A stretch of DNA of 64,000 nt from Metaphire vulgaris (taxonomy: Eukaryota > Annelida > Clitellata > Crassiclitellata > Megascolecidae), in assembly GCA_018105865.1 (NCBI GenBank), contig CM030863.1, positions 4,296,654 through 4,360,653 on the forward strand, in the 5' to 3' direction. Under the pieces are notes generated by a model, which saw only the letters and a list, made by a program, of their open reading frames with translations, did no database searches and had not been told where the DNA came from. Shown here piece after piece: positions 42,601 to 45,200 of the stretch (the first letter of the stretch is position 1; every line of letters starts with the position of its first letter). Both the position numbers and the translations under genes were made by a program.

Positions 42601-45000
42601 ACGTGGGTGTGCCACTCGTCGTCGTCGCCGCCGCCGTCGGGGACGACAGCGTCGTTGTCGTCGACGGCACGGTCTGAGTCGTGACCGCTCCGGTCGTCGG
42701 TGAGGTCGTTACGGTCGTCGTCGTCGATGGTACTGTCTGTCCGACGCTGGTCGTCGTCGGCGCGACAGTCGTCTCCTCTCTCAGGCAGCCCTGAGCGCTC
42801 GGATTCACACGGAAGATTTCGATCGAACTGTCGTCCTCAAGCTCTTCAGTATGACGCGCAGATGCGTGGTTGTAGAAGCGATGATGGATGCTGGTATGAG
42901 CACACGTCCGCTTGGCGTTACTGGCACGTCCTGTACGATTGTCGTTTCGCCTTCAGCGTTCTTCGCCACGAGGTCGACCTTACTCAACCCACTTTCTTTA
43001 CCCGTTTCGACCGAAGTCACTGAAACCGGTTTGGCGAACTTCAGCGCGAACTCGGGTGGGACTTTGGCCTCTTTTGGTGTTGCTGCGTCGTCGGAGCTCG
43101 TAGTCTCCACCACCCACGGCTGACCTGTCGATCTGTCGAGCGGTTTTAATTGTCTCGACGACCCGATGTCCGTCGTAACGCTCTGCAGTGGCAGGTCCGT
43201 CGGCGGACCGGTCATCGAGTCTTGGAGATAGCATACGGCAATCGTCGTCGTTCCCTCTGGCGAAACGGTCGTTGTCACGATCGCTGTCGTCGTCGTCGTC
43301 GTCGTGGACTCGACTACGGGCGTGGCAGTAGTGTTGTGATGCTCGTAGGCGTAGTAGTGATCGGCGTGGAGCCAGGTGCCGTCGTCGTGGACGCTGCTGA
43401 CGTCGTCGTCGTTGTCGCAGACGGGGTCGTGGCGACGGTCGTCGCTGAAAACAGAAGAACATCGATTAGATTGTCTAGAGTCTAAAATCAGTGAAGCACG
43501 TTTTGCATGCCTTGTTGCTTAGATTGCAACAGTCGATCGCCCGTCATTATTTCTGACAGGCATATGCACGTCAAGCGGCGCTAGAATGAGAACCACCATA
43601 CGACGAAATTGGAATATACAAGTATAATTTGTTTAAATAATCATAATGACAACAACATTATTAAGATGCCATAAGGTTCGCGAACTACTTCAATGGCGAA
43701 GACGACGACGGCGACGGCGCACTCACTCACCCAGGCTTGGCTCGAAGCATCCAGTCACTTTCACGGTCAAGTCGTATGTTTCGGCTCGTGGGTCCTTCGT
43801 TCCTTCCGGACTGATACCGAACTTGACTGCCTCAACAGGGCTGCCGTCTGGACTCGGATAGAACGTAACGCTTCCGTCCTCAGGTACAACCTTCTCGATT
43901 GTGTCAGACTTCCCAGATGGGTAAAATATGACGAAGACGATAGTCTCGGCGATTGGTTCATCGACCGAAACCGACTGGATGAGCGAACCTGGCTGGAGGC
44001 CGACGAGCAGCTGTGGAGATGGCTCGTTCTTGGAAGGTACGGCCGGCTGCCAGTCTATCGCGCCTGGCTGAGACTCGGGTGGTTTGCTGTTTTCGTTTGC
44101 GTTCACGACTTCGATGTCATCTTCGCCAAATGTCGGCGCTTGCGATGGCATCCGGTCAGACAGCGGACAGTAGACCGTTGTCGTGACGGTCGGGGTCGTC
44201 GTCGTCGTGACGACGGTTACAGCTGTCGTCGAGCCGAACGTGGGTGTGCCACTCGTCGTCGTCGCCGCCGCCGTCGGGGACGACAGCGTCGTTGTCGTCG
44301 ACGGCACGGTCTGAGTCGTGACCGCTCCGGTCGTCGTCGGTGAGGTCGTTACGGTCGTCGTCGTCGATGGTACTGTCTGTCCGACGCTGGTCGTCGTCGG
44401 CGCGACAGTCGTCTCCTCTCTCAGGCAGCCCTGAGCGCTCGGAATCACACGGAAGATTTCGATCGAACTGTCCGTCCTCAAGCTCTTCAGTATGACGCGC
44501 AGATGCGTGGTTGTAGAAGCGATGATGGATGCTGGTATGAGCACACGTCCGCTTGGCGTTACTGGCACGTCCTGTACGATTGTCGTTTCGCCTTCAGCGT
44601 TCTTCGCCACGAGGTCGACCTTACTCAACCCACTTTCTTTACCCGTTTCGACCGAAGTCACTGAAACCGGTTTGGCGAACTTCAGCGCGAACTCGGGTGG
44701 GACTTTGGCCTCTTTTGGTGTTGCTGCGTCGTCGGAGCTCGTAGTCTCCACCACCCACGGCTGACCTGTCGATCTGTCGAGCGGTTTTAATTGTCTCGAC
44801 GACCCGATGTCCGTCGTAACGCTCTGCAGTGGCAGGTCCGTCGGCGGACCGGTCATCGAGTCTTGGAGATAGCATACGGCAATCGTCGTCGTTCCCTCTG
44901 GTGAAACGGTCGTTGTCACGATCGCTGTCGTCGTCGTCGTCGTCGTGGACTCGACTACGGTCGTGGCAGTAGCTGTTGTGATGCTCGTAGGCGTAGTAGT
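5567..45000 (-). CDS. giant mucin-like secreted glycoprotein gene, left copy, 5' end missing
   Basis: This is a composite gene whose exons are listed separately. Seen in the sequence: 39 exons can be chained on the minus strand with GT-AG junctions and consistent phases, nearly all phase 1-1, from the N gap to a TGA at 5567-5569. The protein order is eight repeats of about 452 residues, a Thr-rich stretch, two TIL modules, VWC-like modules, nine discoidin-like domains of about 145 residues alternating with PTS linkers, then VWC and CTCK. Known of such families: TIL/VWC/CTCK ends are typical of gel-forming mucins, VWF, hemolectin and SCO-spondin-like proteins, which are secreted, O-glycosylated and disulfide-linked through the knot. 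Inferred: an extracellular mucus, matrix or adhesive protein. No signal peptide, VWD or C8 domain is visible because the 5' end is missing. Four array exons carry frameshifting indels, probably assembly errors. The family-level call is firm; the specific function is unknown. Confidence 0.85.
5757..6165. repeat. TGGGT/GGGTT simple repeat
   Basis: Scattered GGGTTGGGTT runs at 5759-5792, 5845-5892 and 6115-6160 in the last intron of the gene, interrupted by the insertion at 5893-6113. Mirrored as CCCAACCCAA at 56860-57235. Confidence 0.75.
5893..6113. mobile_element. dispersed repeat, second copy, inside a GGGTT minisatellite
   Basis: Begins CAGGGCCGCCGAGAGAAATT and contains TGACAAGCAAAAAACC near 6020 and a near-palindrome CCGGTACAATGTACCGG. 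It is flanked on both sides by GGGTTGGGTT runs, as if it had inserted into that repeat. Confidence 0.55.
6619..6828 (-). CDS. exon E30: C-terminal cystine knot, first part
   Basis: 210-nt phase 1-1 exon (70 residues), acceptor TAATTGCAG, donor G|GTACGTTG. It encodes RQRKEFCN, then DGCTP, KSTCSGSCTS (the CxGxC knot motif), SFRSCQA and SVSLTC. With E31 it completes a CTCK domain, which in mucins and VWF forms the C-terminal disulfide dimer. The GTACGT donor is chosen over GTGGTA because it keeps the TCADG motif. Confidence 0.87.
6829..7650. other. intron with a LINE-tail-like segment
   Basis: 820 bp. The word CACAGGGCAGACCC near 7392 resembles the 3' end of the LINE fragment at 10098-10428 (CATACAGGGCAAACC). 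No exon was seen. Confidence 0.45.
7651..7693 (-). CDS. exon E29: VWC domain, end (CCPVC)
   Basis: 43-nt exon between ATTTCAG and GTAAGTA, phase 0 to 1. It encodes GELVKVAGQCCPVC, the classical CCxxC ending of VWC modules. Conserved exactly in the right arm (55298-55340). Confidence 0.88.
8251..8384 (-). CDS. exon E28: VWC domain, first part
   Basis: 134-nt exon, phase 1 to 0. The acceptor is chosen at TTCAAG|GC because the alternative TTACAG would create a TAG stop across the junction. The spliced codon makes the first Cys: CSYRGTVYEINSVW, then DSVCIRCSC, GTVCT and CDLTCN. The CxxCxC and CxxxC spacing is that of a von Willebrand factor type C module. Confidence 0.85.
8385..8848. other. intron without recognised features
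   Basis: 464 bp of AT-rich sequence, nothing recognised apart from splice signals. Confidence 0.5.
8849..9169 (-). CDS. exon E27: 107-residue PTS linker
   Basis: 321-nt phase 1-1 exon, acceptor GTTTTTAG, donor CAT|GTACGTG. Rich in Thr, Pro, Gly and Val with loose repeats VPGTTTPG, TTGTTPGVS and TVPGTTV. It ends SSTCTIVDQSPTSDT with a cysteine that leads into the VWC domain. Mucin-type O-glycosylation region. Confidence 0.88.
9492..9923 (-). CDS. exon E26: discoidin-like domain D9
   Basis: 432-nt phase 1-1 exon, acceptor GCCTTTAG, donor GTATGATC. It differs from D8 by a few residues (Glu for Lys before PLSF; Ser for Ala in FSVRLQVYAC; CITG end). It is the last discoidin-like domain before the PTS, VWC and CTCK tail. 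Right-arm copy at 53059-53490. Confidence 0.9.
10098..10428 (+). mobile_element. LINE reverse-transcriptase C-terminal fragment with 3' tail
   Basis: In the plus frame it reads RTRGDLIEKYEILTNK (10118-10165). After a one-frame shift it reads NANGTKGDNVKLFKK then HFSARVVDGWNELDE, and later TSVNDFK. This is the conserved C-terminal end of CR1/L2-type LINE ORF2 proteins (RGDLIE-YKIL, then F-RVV--WN-L). It is followed by a TTGTTATTATTG-type tail. Inserted antisense to the gene; the paralogous intron near 12330 lacks it. Right-arm copy at about 52556-52905 on the minus strand. Confidence 0.75.
10648..10761 (-). CDS. exon E25: 38-residue PTS linker
   Basis: 114-nt phase 1-1 exon, duplicate of E23 with small changes (GTTTTGFT-type stretch). 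Between D8 and D9. Its right-arm counterpart is at 52229-52342, same length. Confidence 0.8.
10762..11542. other. intron with AT-rich microsatellite
   Basis: Contains an (ATT)n/(TA)n tract at 10900-11005, expanded in the right arm (52013-52065), and the segment GGTGCAATTGCGTCCCC near 11258. A similar word, GGGTGCCATTGCAC, occurs near 6950. No exon. Confidence 0.5.
11543..11733 (-). mobile_element. short retroposon with (ATTG)n tail, about 190 bp
   Basis: Inserted in the intron 15 bp past the donor of E24. The paralogous intron next to E26 (near 9470) lacks it: GAGGAAATC is followed directly by TAAGTAGATC there. GAAATC flanks both ends here as a target duplication. On the minus strand it runs from AGATCTGGTCTTAAAAC to TTTATTGATTGATTG, a typical LINE/SINE 3' tail. 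Related segments lie at 1318-1440 and about 24905-25060. It is present in the right arm at about 51232-51425. Confidence 0.75.
11749..12180 (-). CDS. exon E24: discoidin-like domain D8
   Basis: 432-nt phase 1-1 exon (144 residues), acceptor CCTTTAG, donor GTATGATA. It begins VCSEVMSDPTLLPDSAIEVSP and ends FAVRLQVYACTTG, with LLRGPTAEGWEV, YGNVKSVQV, GDFEDYKYGQIFEVS and VFAVRIYL. It is almost identical to D9 (E26). The right-arm copy is at 50788-51219. Confidence 0.9.
12565..12678 (-). CDS. exon E23: 38-residue PTS linker
   Basis: 114-nt phase 1-1 exon, acceptor ATTATCAG, donor CAA|GTAAGAA. Ser/Thr/Gly-rich (SLGTTTSTGTT, then TSGTAGTTTAPS). It is a near-identical duplicate of E25 at 10648-10761. 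Confidence 0.8.
12869..12985 (-). CDS. exon E22: 39-residue PTS linker
   Basis: 117-nt phase 1-1 exon, acceptor TTTTCAG, donor ACAG|GTCAGC. It encodes a Thr/Pro-rich peptide with PTTTPNWDDYAST and TTWLPQTTFTT. Tryptophans are unusual in these linkers. The counterpart at 49998-50114 has equal length with a few residue changes (Ser for Asn, Phe for Tyr). Confidence 0.75.
12986..13686. other. 700-bp intron without exons
   Basis: Contains AGCGGTCCCGCGGACCCCAG near 13351-13371, a GC-rich near-palindrome flanked by CTTGAAACCGC and TTTGAGAACC. It looks like a hAT-type element end, but the second terminus was not identified. The ORF at 13238-13540 has no splice or homology support. Confidence 0.4.
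13687..13728 (-). CDS. exon E21: 14-residue mini-exon
   Basis: 42-nt phase 1-1 exon between TTATTTCAG and GTATTAA, coding for VLETTTFAETMPT-like linker. It is conserved at the same length in the right arm (49252-49293), which supports it as real despite its size. Confidence 0.65.
13729..14198. other. intron without recognised features
   Basis: 470 bp between E20 and E21, AT-rich, nothing recognised beyond splice signals. Confidence 0.5.
14199..14627 (-). CDS. exon E20: discoidin-like domain D7
   Basis: 429-nt phase 1-1 exon (143 residues), acceptor CTTTTAG, donor GTAAGTT. It begins TCPEVMDGESPLSDDRIDYSP and ends FAIRLEVFACVKG, with FRGKNGYGW, FFGNVGKV, GDFVPYMENVDVSQGS and DVYAVRISF. It is diverged from D2-D6 but has all family landmarks plus one extra internal cysteine (EMCNF). 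Confidence 0.85.
14897..15169 (-). CDS. exon E19: PTS linker with VNTR
   Basis: 273-nt phase 1-1 exon (91 residues). Same head as E13, E15 and E17 but a different tail (QPLSTTS, then VPATTTASAT) and donor context GACGG|GTGAG. It is the 3'-most VNTR linker. Confidence 0.85.
15400..15834 (-). CDS. exon E18: discoidin-like domain D6
   Basis: 435-nt phase 1-1 exon, open. Last of the highly similar D3-D6 group. Residues 2-10 hold the first Cys and EVM motif, residues near 30 the FRGVNADGW motif, residues near 75 GNVKTVFV, and the final residues FDVRLNVFACIEG. The counterpart at 47204-47631 is frameshifted. Confidence 0.9.
16372..16647 (-). CDS. exon E17: PTS linker with 11-residue VNTR
   Basis: 276-nt phase 1-1 exon (92 residues). 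VEEATTSASSTTQ head, then QPRSTEAGTTT and several QPGSTEAGTTT units, then TSGSTSSTTTTAPAT. Its right-arm counterpart at 46399-46674 has the same length and is intact. Confidence 0.85.
16878..17312 (-). CDS. exon E16: discoidin-like domain D5
   Basis: 435-nt phase 1-1 exon, open. It differs from D6 by very few residues (an Asp/Glu change in the DDEESS segment) and carries MTDP near the first cysteine. Same acceptor (CTATGCAG) and donor (GTAGATG) as the other tandem units. Confidence 0.9.
17846..18154 (-). CDS. exon E15: PTS linker, longest VNTR allele
   Basis: 309-nt phase 1-1 exon (103 residues) with the most copies of the 33-bp unit (QPGSTEAGTTT). Same head (VEEATTSASSTTQ) and tail (TSGSTSSTTTTAPAT) as the other linkers. 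Lengths differ between linkers in steps of 11 residues (81, 92, 103), as expected for slippage or unequal exchange. Confidence 0.85.
18385..18819 (-). CDS. exon E14: discoidin-like domain D4
   Basis: 435-nt phase 1-1 exon, open throughout, nearly identical to D3, D5 and D6. It starts CPEVMSDP (as D3), whereas D5 and D6 have MTDP. The two terminal cysteines and the ALRI-type penultimate strand (YKLWIDF) are conserved. Confidence 0.9.
19378..19620 (-). CDS. exon E13: PTS linker, shortest VNTR allele
   Basis: 243-nt phase 1-1 exon (81 residues), donor GTGAGTATT, acceptor TTTTACAG. It starts VEEATTSASSTTQ and has fewer 11-residue QPGSTEAGTTT units than the sister linkers, including a QPLSTTS unit like the one in E19. 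Confidence 0.85.
19851..20285 (-). CDS. exon E12: discoidin-like domain D3
   Basis: 435-nt phase 1-1 exon, acceptor CTATGCAG, donor GTAGATG. Nearly identical to D4-D6. It reads CPEVMSDPVLFPDNRIEYSP, FRGVNADGW, LEGNVKTV, GDFENYKDEPVDVSEGE, VYKLWIDF, NVFACIEG. Private variants: Glu for Asp before FRG, and Ile for Leu after SEGE. Confidence 0.9.
20820..21095 (-). CDS. exon E11: PTS linker with 11-residue VNTR
   Basis: 276-nt phase 1-1 exon (92 residues), acceptor GTTTCACAG, donor GTGAGTATT. A Thr/Ser head is followed by several copies of an 11-residue repeat, QPGSTEAGTTT, each 33 bp, with a final TTTTAPAT. Its head differs from the later linkers (AQETTTTTSSTT). Confidence 0.85.
21308..21742 (-). 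CDS. exon E10: discoidin-like domain D2
   Basis: 435-nt phase 1-1 exon, acceptor TTCTGCAG, donor GTAAACA. It begins TCPEVMSDP and ends NVFACIEG. It keeps ITYSP, FRGEKADGW, GGNIKLV, GEFQLYKNEPIDVS and KLHELRI. It is the first member of the tandem D2-D6 block but clearly diverged from D3-D6 (about two-thirds similar by eye), so the recent amplification excluded it. Confidence 0.85.
22041..22244 (-). CDS. exon E9: 68-residue PTS linker
   Basis: 204-nt phase 1-1 exon between TTTTACAG and GTGAATA. It encodes a Thr/Gly/Ala/Ser-rich peptide with loose repeats of PGTTSGTS and GATSGTAV. No cysteine. It separates domains D1 and D2 and is a presumed O-glycosylation region. Confidence 0.75.
22548..22786. 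mobile_element. hAT-like MITE, about 239 bp, with 8-bp target duplication
   Basis: Left end CATTGGCGTAGTCACGG and right end CCTTGCTACGCCACTG form imperfect terminal inverted repeats (CAGTGGCGTAGC-type, as in hAT elements). It is flanked by CTTATAAC (22540-22547) and ATTATAAC (22787-22794), an 8-bp duplication with one mismatch; 8 bp is the hAT target size. There is no coding capacity. It is inserted in the intron between E8 and E9. Confidence 0.75.
22812..22894. repeat. (TA)n(TG)n microsatellite
   Basis: Compound dinucleotide repeat just beyond the right target-site duplication of a hAT-like MITE. Confidence 0.95.
23155..23373. repeat. (GA)n / (GACA)n microsatellite
   Basis: About 220 bp of GA dinucleotides interrupted by GACAGA units. 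It is purine-only for long stretches with potential for triplex structure. The Ser/Leu- and Arg/Glu-rich ORFs here are artefacts. Confidence 0.95.
23545..23672. mobile_element. pogo/Tigger-like terminal fragment
   Basis: Ends in CGAAGCTCTACTGTA, preceded by two ATAACCGAG words. A second intron copy at 28795-28875 ends the same way (GACGTTCTACTGTA) and shares CGTACATTG and AACCGAGTCCGTT. CTACAGTAGA-type ends with CGTTATA are typical of pogo/Tigger elements. No transposase is visible. Confidence 0.45.
23688..24122 (-). CDS. exon E8: discoidin-like domain D1
   Basis: 435-nt phase 1-1 exon (145 residues). The first Cys is at residue about 3 (TCHEVMDGP) and the last is in VYACVNG. Family signature: ISPG, LRGPE, GNVETV, GDWEPYANG, ILVYALRI, PYALRLQVYAC. 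The LRLQVYAC ending and the N/C-terminal cysteine pair are typical of F5/8 type C (discoidin) folds, but the sequence is highly diverged. This is the most divergent member of the set of nine. Confidence 0.8.
24310..24372 (-). CDS. exon E7: 21-residue PTS linker
   Basis: 63-nt phase 1-1 exon between TTCTAAAG and GTAAGAAAA, encoding a peptide rich in Thr with SQPLSTTGTP. It has exactly the same length as E6, suggesting that the two are a duplicated pair. Confidence 0.65.
24373..25547. other. 1.2-kb intron with a retroposon tail-like segment
   Basis: Mostly anonymous. The segment at about 24905-25060 resembles the retroposon family inserted at 11543-11733 (it shares the words ATTATGCAC, GGCATCGATCGATGG, AATCTAGATCTGAAA) and is probably an older, degraded copy. 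Confidence 0.45.
25548..25610 (-). CDS. exon E6: 21-residue PTS linker
   Basis: 63-nt phase 1-1 exon between TTTGTACAG and GTAAGCA, encoding a Thr/Gly/Ser-rich peptide with TTSGG and HNTTAA. It is too short to detect from an ORF scan and is called from the splice sites and composition. N-glycosylation is possible at the NTT sequon. Confidence 0.65.
25611..26124. other. intron with a (GAT)n run
   Basis: Holds a perfect GAT microsatellite at about 25971-26011 and otherwise unique AT-rich sequence. No exon was seen. Confidence 0.6.
26125..26389 (-). CDS. exon E5: VWC-like module and PTS linker
   Basis: 265-nt exon, phase 0 to 1, donor GTAAGC. It starts IGATWHVGLCETYTC, continues with MQCATC and ACCPLC, which closes a VWC-like cysteine module, and ends in a Thr-rich tail (TTTSLPTTTPF, then TTVVPTA). 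The acceptor (TTTCAAG) is weak, but the phase and the continuation of the cysteine pattern from E4 support it. Confidence 0.78.
26925..27316 (-). CDS. exon E4: TIL module 2 plus VWC-like module
   Basis: 392-nt exon, acceptor TTTTACAG, donor GTAGGC, phase 1 to 0. It encodes ICTDGREFQQCPC then CEQTCQ..FC..CKPGCAC..GTYWDGAACV..SACDC, a clear TIL domain (residues about 12-58). A second cysteine-rich block follows (ECIYCNC..GTQKC..TC..AVC), then ICCRCAP and YCMF. This E2-E5 stretch resembles the TIL-E units of VWF, mucins and SCO-spondin. The cysteines are extracellular and disulfide-bonded by analogy. Confidence 0.85.
27590..27722. repeat. (AAT)n and (GAA)n microsatellites
   Basis: An AAT run (27590-27657) is followed by a GAA run (27687-27722) in an intron. 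Poly-Asn, poly-Ile and poly-Glu ORFs here are artefacts of the repeats. Confidence 0.95.
27890..27989 (-). CDS. exon E3: short VWC-like segment
   Basis: 100-nt exon between a TTTTCAG acceptor and a GTAAGA donor, phase 0 to phase 1. It encodes FGEKVQSTTEKCV..LCTTKGMS..FDEECASN. The FGEKVQ start continues the CPCYY-G module of the previous exon, and the two CxxC-spaced cysteines fit the E or VWC-like module that follows TIL domains in mucins and VWF. Confidence 0.75.
27990..28971. other. intron with transposon debris
   Basis: About 1 kb without exon signals. It contains a pogo/Tigger-like end at 28795-28875 (annotated separately) and an isolated mariner-like ACAGGGTGGTTCA word near 28301 that lacks a partner. 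The rest is AT-rich and anonymous. Confidence 0.5.
28795..28875. mobile_element. pogo/Tigger-like terminal fragment
   Basis: Homologous to the fragment at 23545-23672 (shared CGTACATTGCGG-like core, AACCGAGTCCGTT and a final TTCTACTGTA). It is a non-coding remnant in the intron between E2 and E3. Confidence 0.4.
28972..29198 (-). CDS. exon E2: TIL-type cysteine-rich module 1
   Basis: Encodes about 76 residues starting YCSDPFEF, with cysteine spacing DCLCHKTCNN..VC...CQKGCQC..GTCI...CPCYY. This fits a trypsin-inhibitor-like (TIL) domain of the mucin/VWF type followed by the CPCYY-G start of a VWC-like E module. The acceptor is the non-canonical-looking but plausible GTGAAG; it starts in phase 1 and ends in phase 0. 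Two in-phase donors are possible: GTAAGA after 28972, or GTATAT after 28993. The shorter form would read CYYEGQFYQ joined to FGEKVQ, which matches mucin E modules better. The exon boundary is therefore uncertain by seven residues. Confidence 0.78.
29631..29855 (-). CDS. exon E1: Thr/Ser-rich mucin linker
   Basis: 75-codon exon, phase 1-1, acceptor TTATTGCAG, donor GTATGT. It is composed almost entirely of Thr, Ser, Val and Ala (for example STESSTQTSQSTT) with no cysteine, as in O-glycosylated PTS regions. It is the first exon after the array and joins the repeats to the cysteine-rich modules. Confidence 0.8.
29856..32189. other. 2.4-kb intron between the array and the downstream exons
   Basis: No convincing exon was found here. 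The segment is AT-rich and contains T-rich tracts (about 30120-30220), a trinucleotide ATC/ACC microsatellite (31150-31262) and short unique sequence. The ORFs seen are driven by these simple repeats or lack splice context. Confidence 0.6.
31150..31262. repeat. (ATC)n/(ACC)n microsatellite
   Basis: Imperfect trinucleotide run of ATC, ACC and GTC within the intron downstream of the array. It produces spurious Ile/Thr- and Asp-rich ORFs on both strands. Confidence 0.9.
32247..33602 (-). CDS. array exon copy 1, intact, last of the array
   Basis: Array exon of 1356 nt (452 codons), open throughout. Approximate layout: Thr-rich linker 1-70, domain A 71-200 (first Cys in CYLQDSM, last Cys in AQGC), Thr/Val/Ser-rich linker 200-290, domain B 290-448 (CPLSDRM to KVTGC), then phase-1 donor G|GTGAGT. 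The exon is symmetric (phase 1-1), so extra copies do not disturb the frame. Thr is written mostly ACG or ACC, giving (GTC)n on the plus strand. The linkers should be densely O-glycosylated (inference). The unit boundary lies about 57 bases past the donor, at 32190, where homology to the other units ends. Confidence 0.88.
33889..35242 (-). CDS. array exon copy 2, frameshifted
   Basis: Array exon of 1354 nt. Two bases are missing in the Thr-codon tract near 34410 (GTGCCACGTCGTC instead of GTGCCACTCGTCGTC), so the frame breaks in the second linker, between domain A and domain B. Both domains are open when read separately. The lesion lies in a (GTC)n run, where indel errors are likely. Confidence 0.8.
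35529..36881 (-). CDS. array exon copy 3, intact
   Basis: Array exon of 1353 nt (451 codons), open throughout, phase 1-1, acceptor TTTTCAG and donor GTGAGT. It encodes linker, domain A, linker, domain B. The pattern of hydrophobic strands in domain A (LKFAKPVSVTSVE, LRVIL, IEIFRV then GC) resembles discoidin-type beta-sandwiches. The polymorphic sites read Arg (about 35586) and Pro (about 35754). Confidence 0.88.
37168..38529 (-). CDS. array exon copy 4, intact
   Basis: Array exon of 1362 nt (454 codons), open throughout, phase 1-1. It is the longest complete copy: the first linker has three additional threonine-type codons in the (ACG)n tract near 38480. Domain A spans roughly residues 75-205 and domain B about 305-450. 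Each begins and ends with a cysteine, as in F5/8 type C folds. Confidence 0.88.
38816..40169 (-). CDS. array exon copy 5, frameshifted
   Basis: Array exon of 1354 nt. Two lesions relative to intact copies: a CT insertion near 39830 (GTCTCTCCACC) and a C deletion near 39978 (shared with copy 6). Between them the reading frame is shifted across the start of domain A; downstream of 39830 the normal frame resumes only with a net +1 overall. Domain B and the second linker are intact and carry the Arg and Ala variants at the two polymorphic sites (about 38874 and 39041). Confidence 0.8.
40456..41807 (-). CDS. array exon copy 6, frameshifted
   Basis: Array exon of 1352 nt with the same two-domain layout and splice sites as its neighbours. 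One C is missing near 41614 (GTTCCTCTGG instead of GTTCCCTCTGG), which shifts the frame just upstream of domain A. Copy 5 carries the same deletion, so the two may share a conversion tract or a systematic base-calling error. Domains A and B are otherwise intact. Confidence 0.8.
42094..43444 (-). CDS. array exon copy 7, frameshifted
   Basis: Same exon as the other array members: Thr-rich linker, domain A, Thr-rich linker, domain B, with acceptor TTTTCAG and donor GTGAGT. It is 1351 nt, two fewer than copy 3. Single-base deletions are seen near 42830 (CTGTCGTCC where others have CTGTCCGTCC) and near 43331 (GTAGTGTTG where others have GTAGTTGTTG). Each breaks the frame, and the second lies in the first linker. 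Given the near identity with intact copies, these look like consensus errors or very young lesions. Confidence 0.8.
43731..45000 (-). CDS. array exon copy 8, truncated by the gap
   Basis: Eighth unit of the tandem array, cut at its 5' side by the N gap. The visible part encodes Thr-rich linker, first discoidin-like domain (C..QDSM to AQGC), second Thr-rich linker and second discoidin-like domain (CPLSDRM to KVTGC), ending CTG-G|GTGAGT in phase 1. It has one extra ACG-type codon in the second linker relative to copy 3. Private changes include Asn to Ile in the first domain (position about 44444) and Asn to Ile in the second (about 43951). The frame is open throughout the visible part. Confidence 0.85.
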
Positions 45001-45100
45001 NNNNNNNNNNNNNNNNNNNNNNNNNNNNNNNNNNNNNNNNNNNNNNNNNNNNNNNNNNNNNNNNNNNNNNNNNNNNNNNNNNNNNNNNNNNNNNNNNNNN
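45001..45100. other. assembly gap of 100 N
   Basis: Exactly 100 N, the conventional size for a scaffold gap of unknown length. It interrupts array copy 8 on the left and a linker exon of the inverted copy on the right. The two sides are not homologous to each other across the gap. Confidence 0.99.
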
Positions 45101-45200
45101 AACTACGCAGCCTGGATCAACAAAGCGGGAACAACCTCGCAGCCTGGATCAACAACATCGGGCTCTCTACCTCCTCTACAGCGACAACTGCCTGCGACGC
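45101..45200 (+). CDS. right copy: PTS linker exon, 5' truncated by gap
   Basis: The remaining part of a VNTR linker (QPGST units, then a TSGS tail) ending GACGC|GTGAG. The frame is disturbed by small indels (CTCTCTACCTCC, CAGCGACAAC). Closest to left exons E15 or E17. Confidence 0.7.

Larger units (their letters stand above)
32190..45000 (-). repeat. tandem array of eight 1.64-kb exon-plus-intron units
   Basis: Unit starts (exon 3' ends) fall at 32247, 33889, 35529, 37168, 38816, 40456, 42094 and 43731, giving periods of 1642, 1640, 1639, 1648, 1640, 1638 and 1637. The seven introns between copies are all exactly 286 bp and look nearly identical. Differences between units are a handful of substitutions plus small indels in the coding triplet runs. 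The array runs into the assembly gap, so the true copy number is unknown. Confidence 0.95.

Noticed and set aside
32209..44343. Long Arg-rich plus-strand ORFs (about 215 residues) repeated in every array unit
   Set aside because: They are antisense shadows of the Thr-codon and domain-coding minus strand; no splice context or plausible composition.
14897..45000. Regular repeats considered as a CRISPR array or satellite
   Set aside because: Units are coding exons with introns and splice sites in a eukaryotic gene; repeats and spacers do not have CRISPR dimensions.
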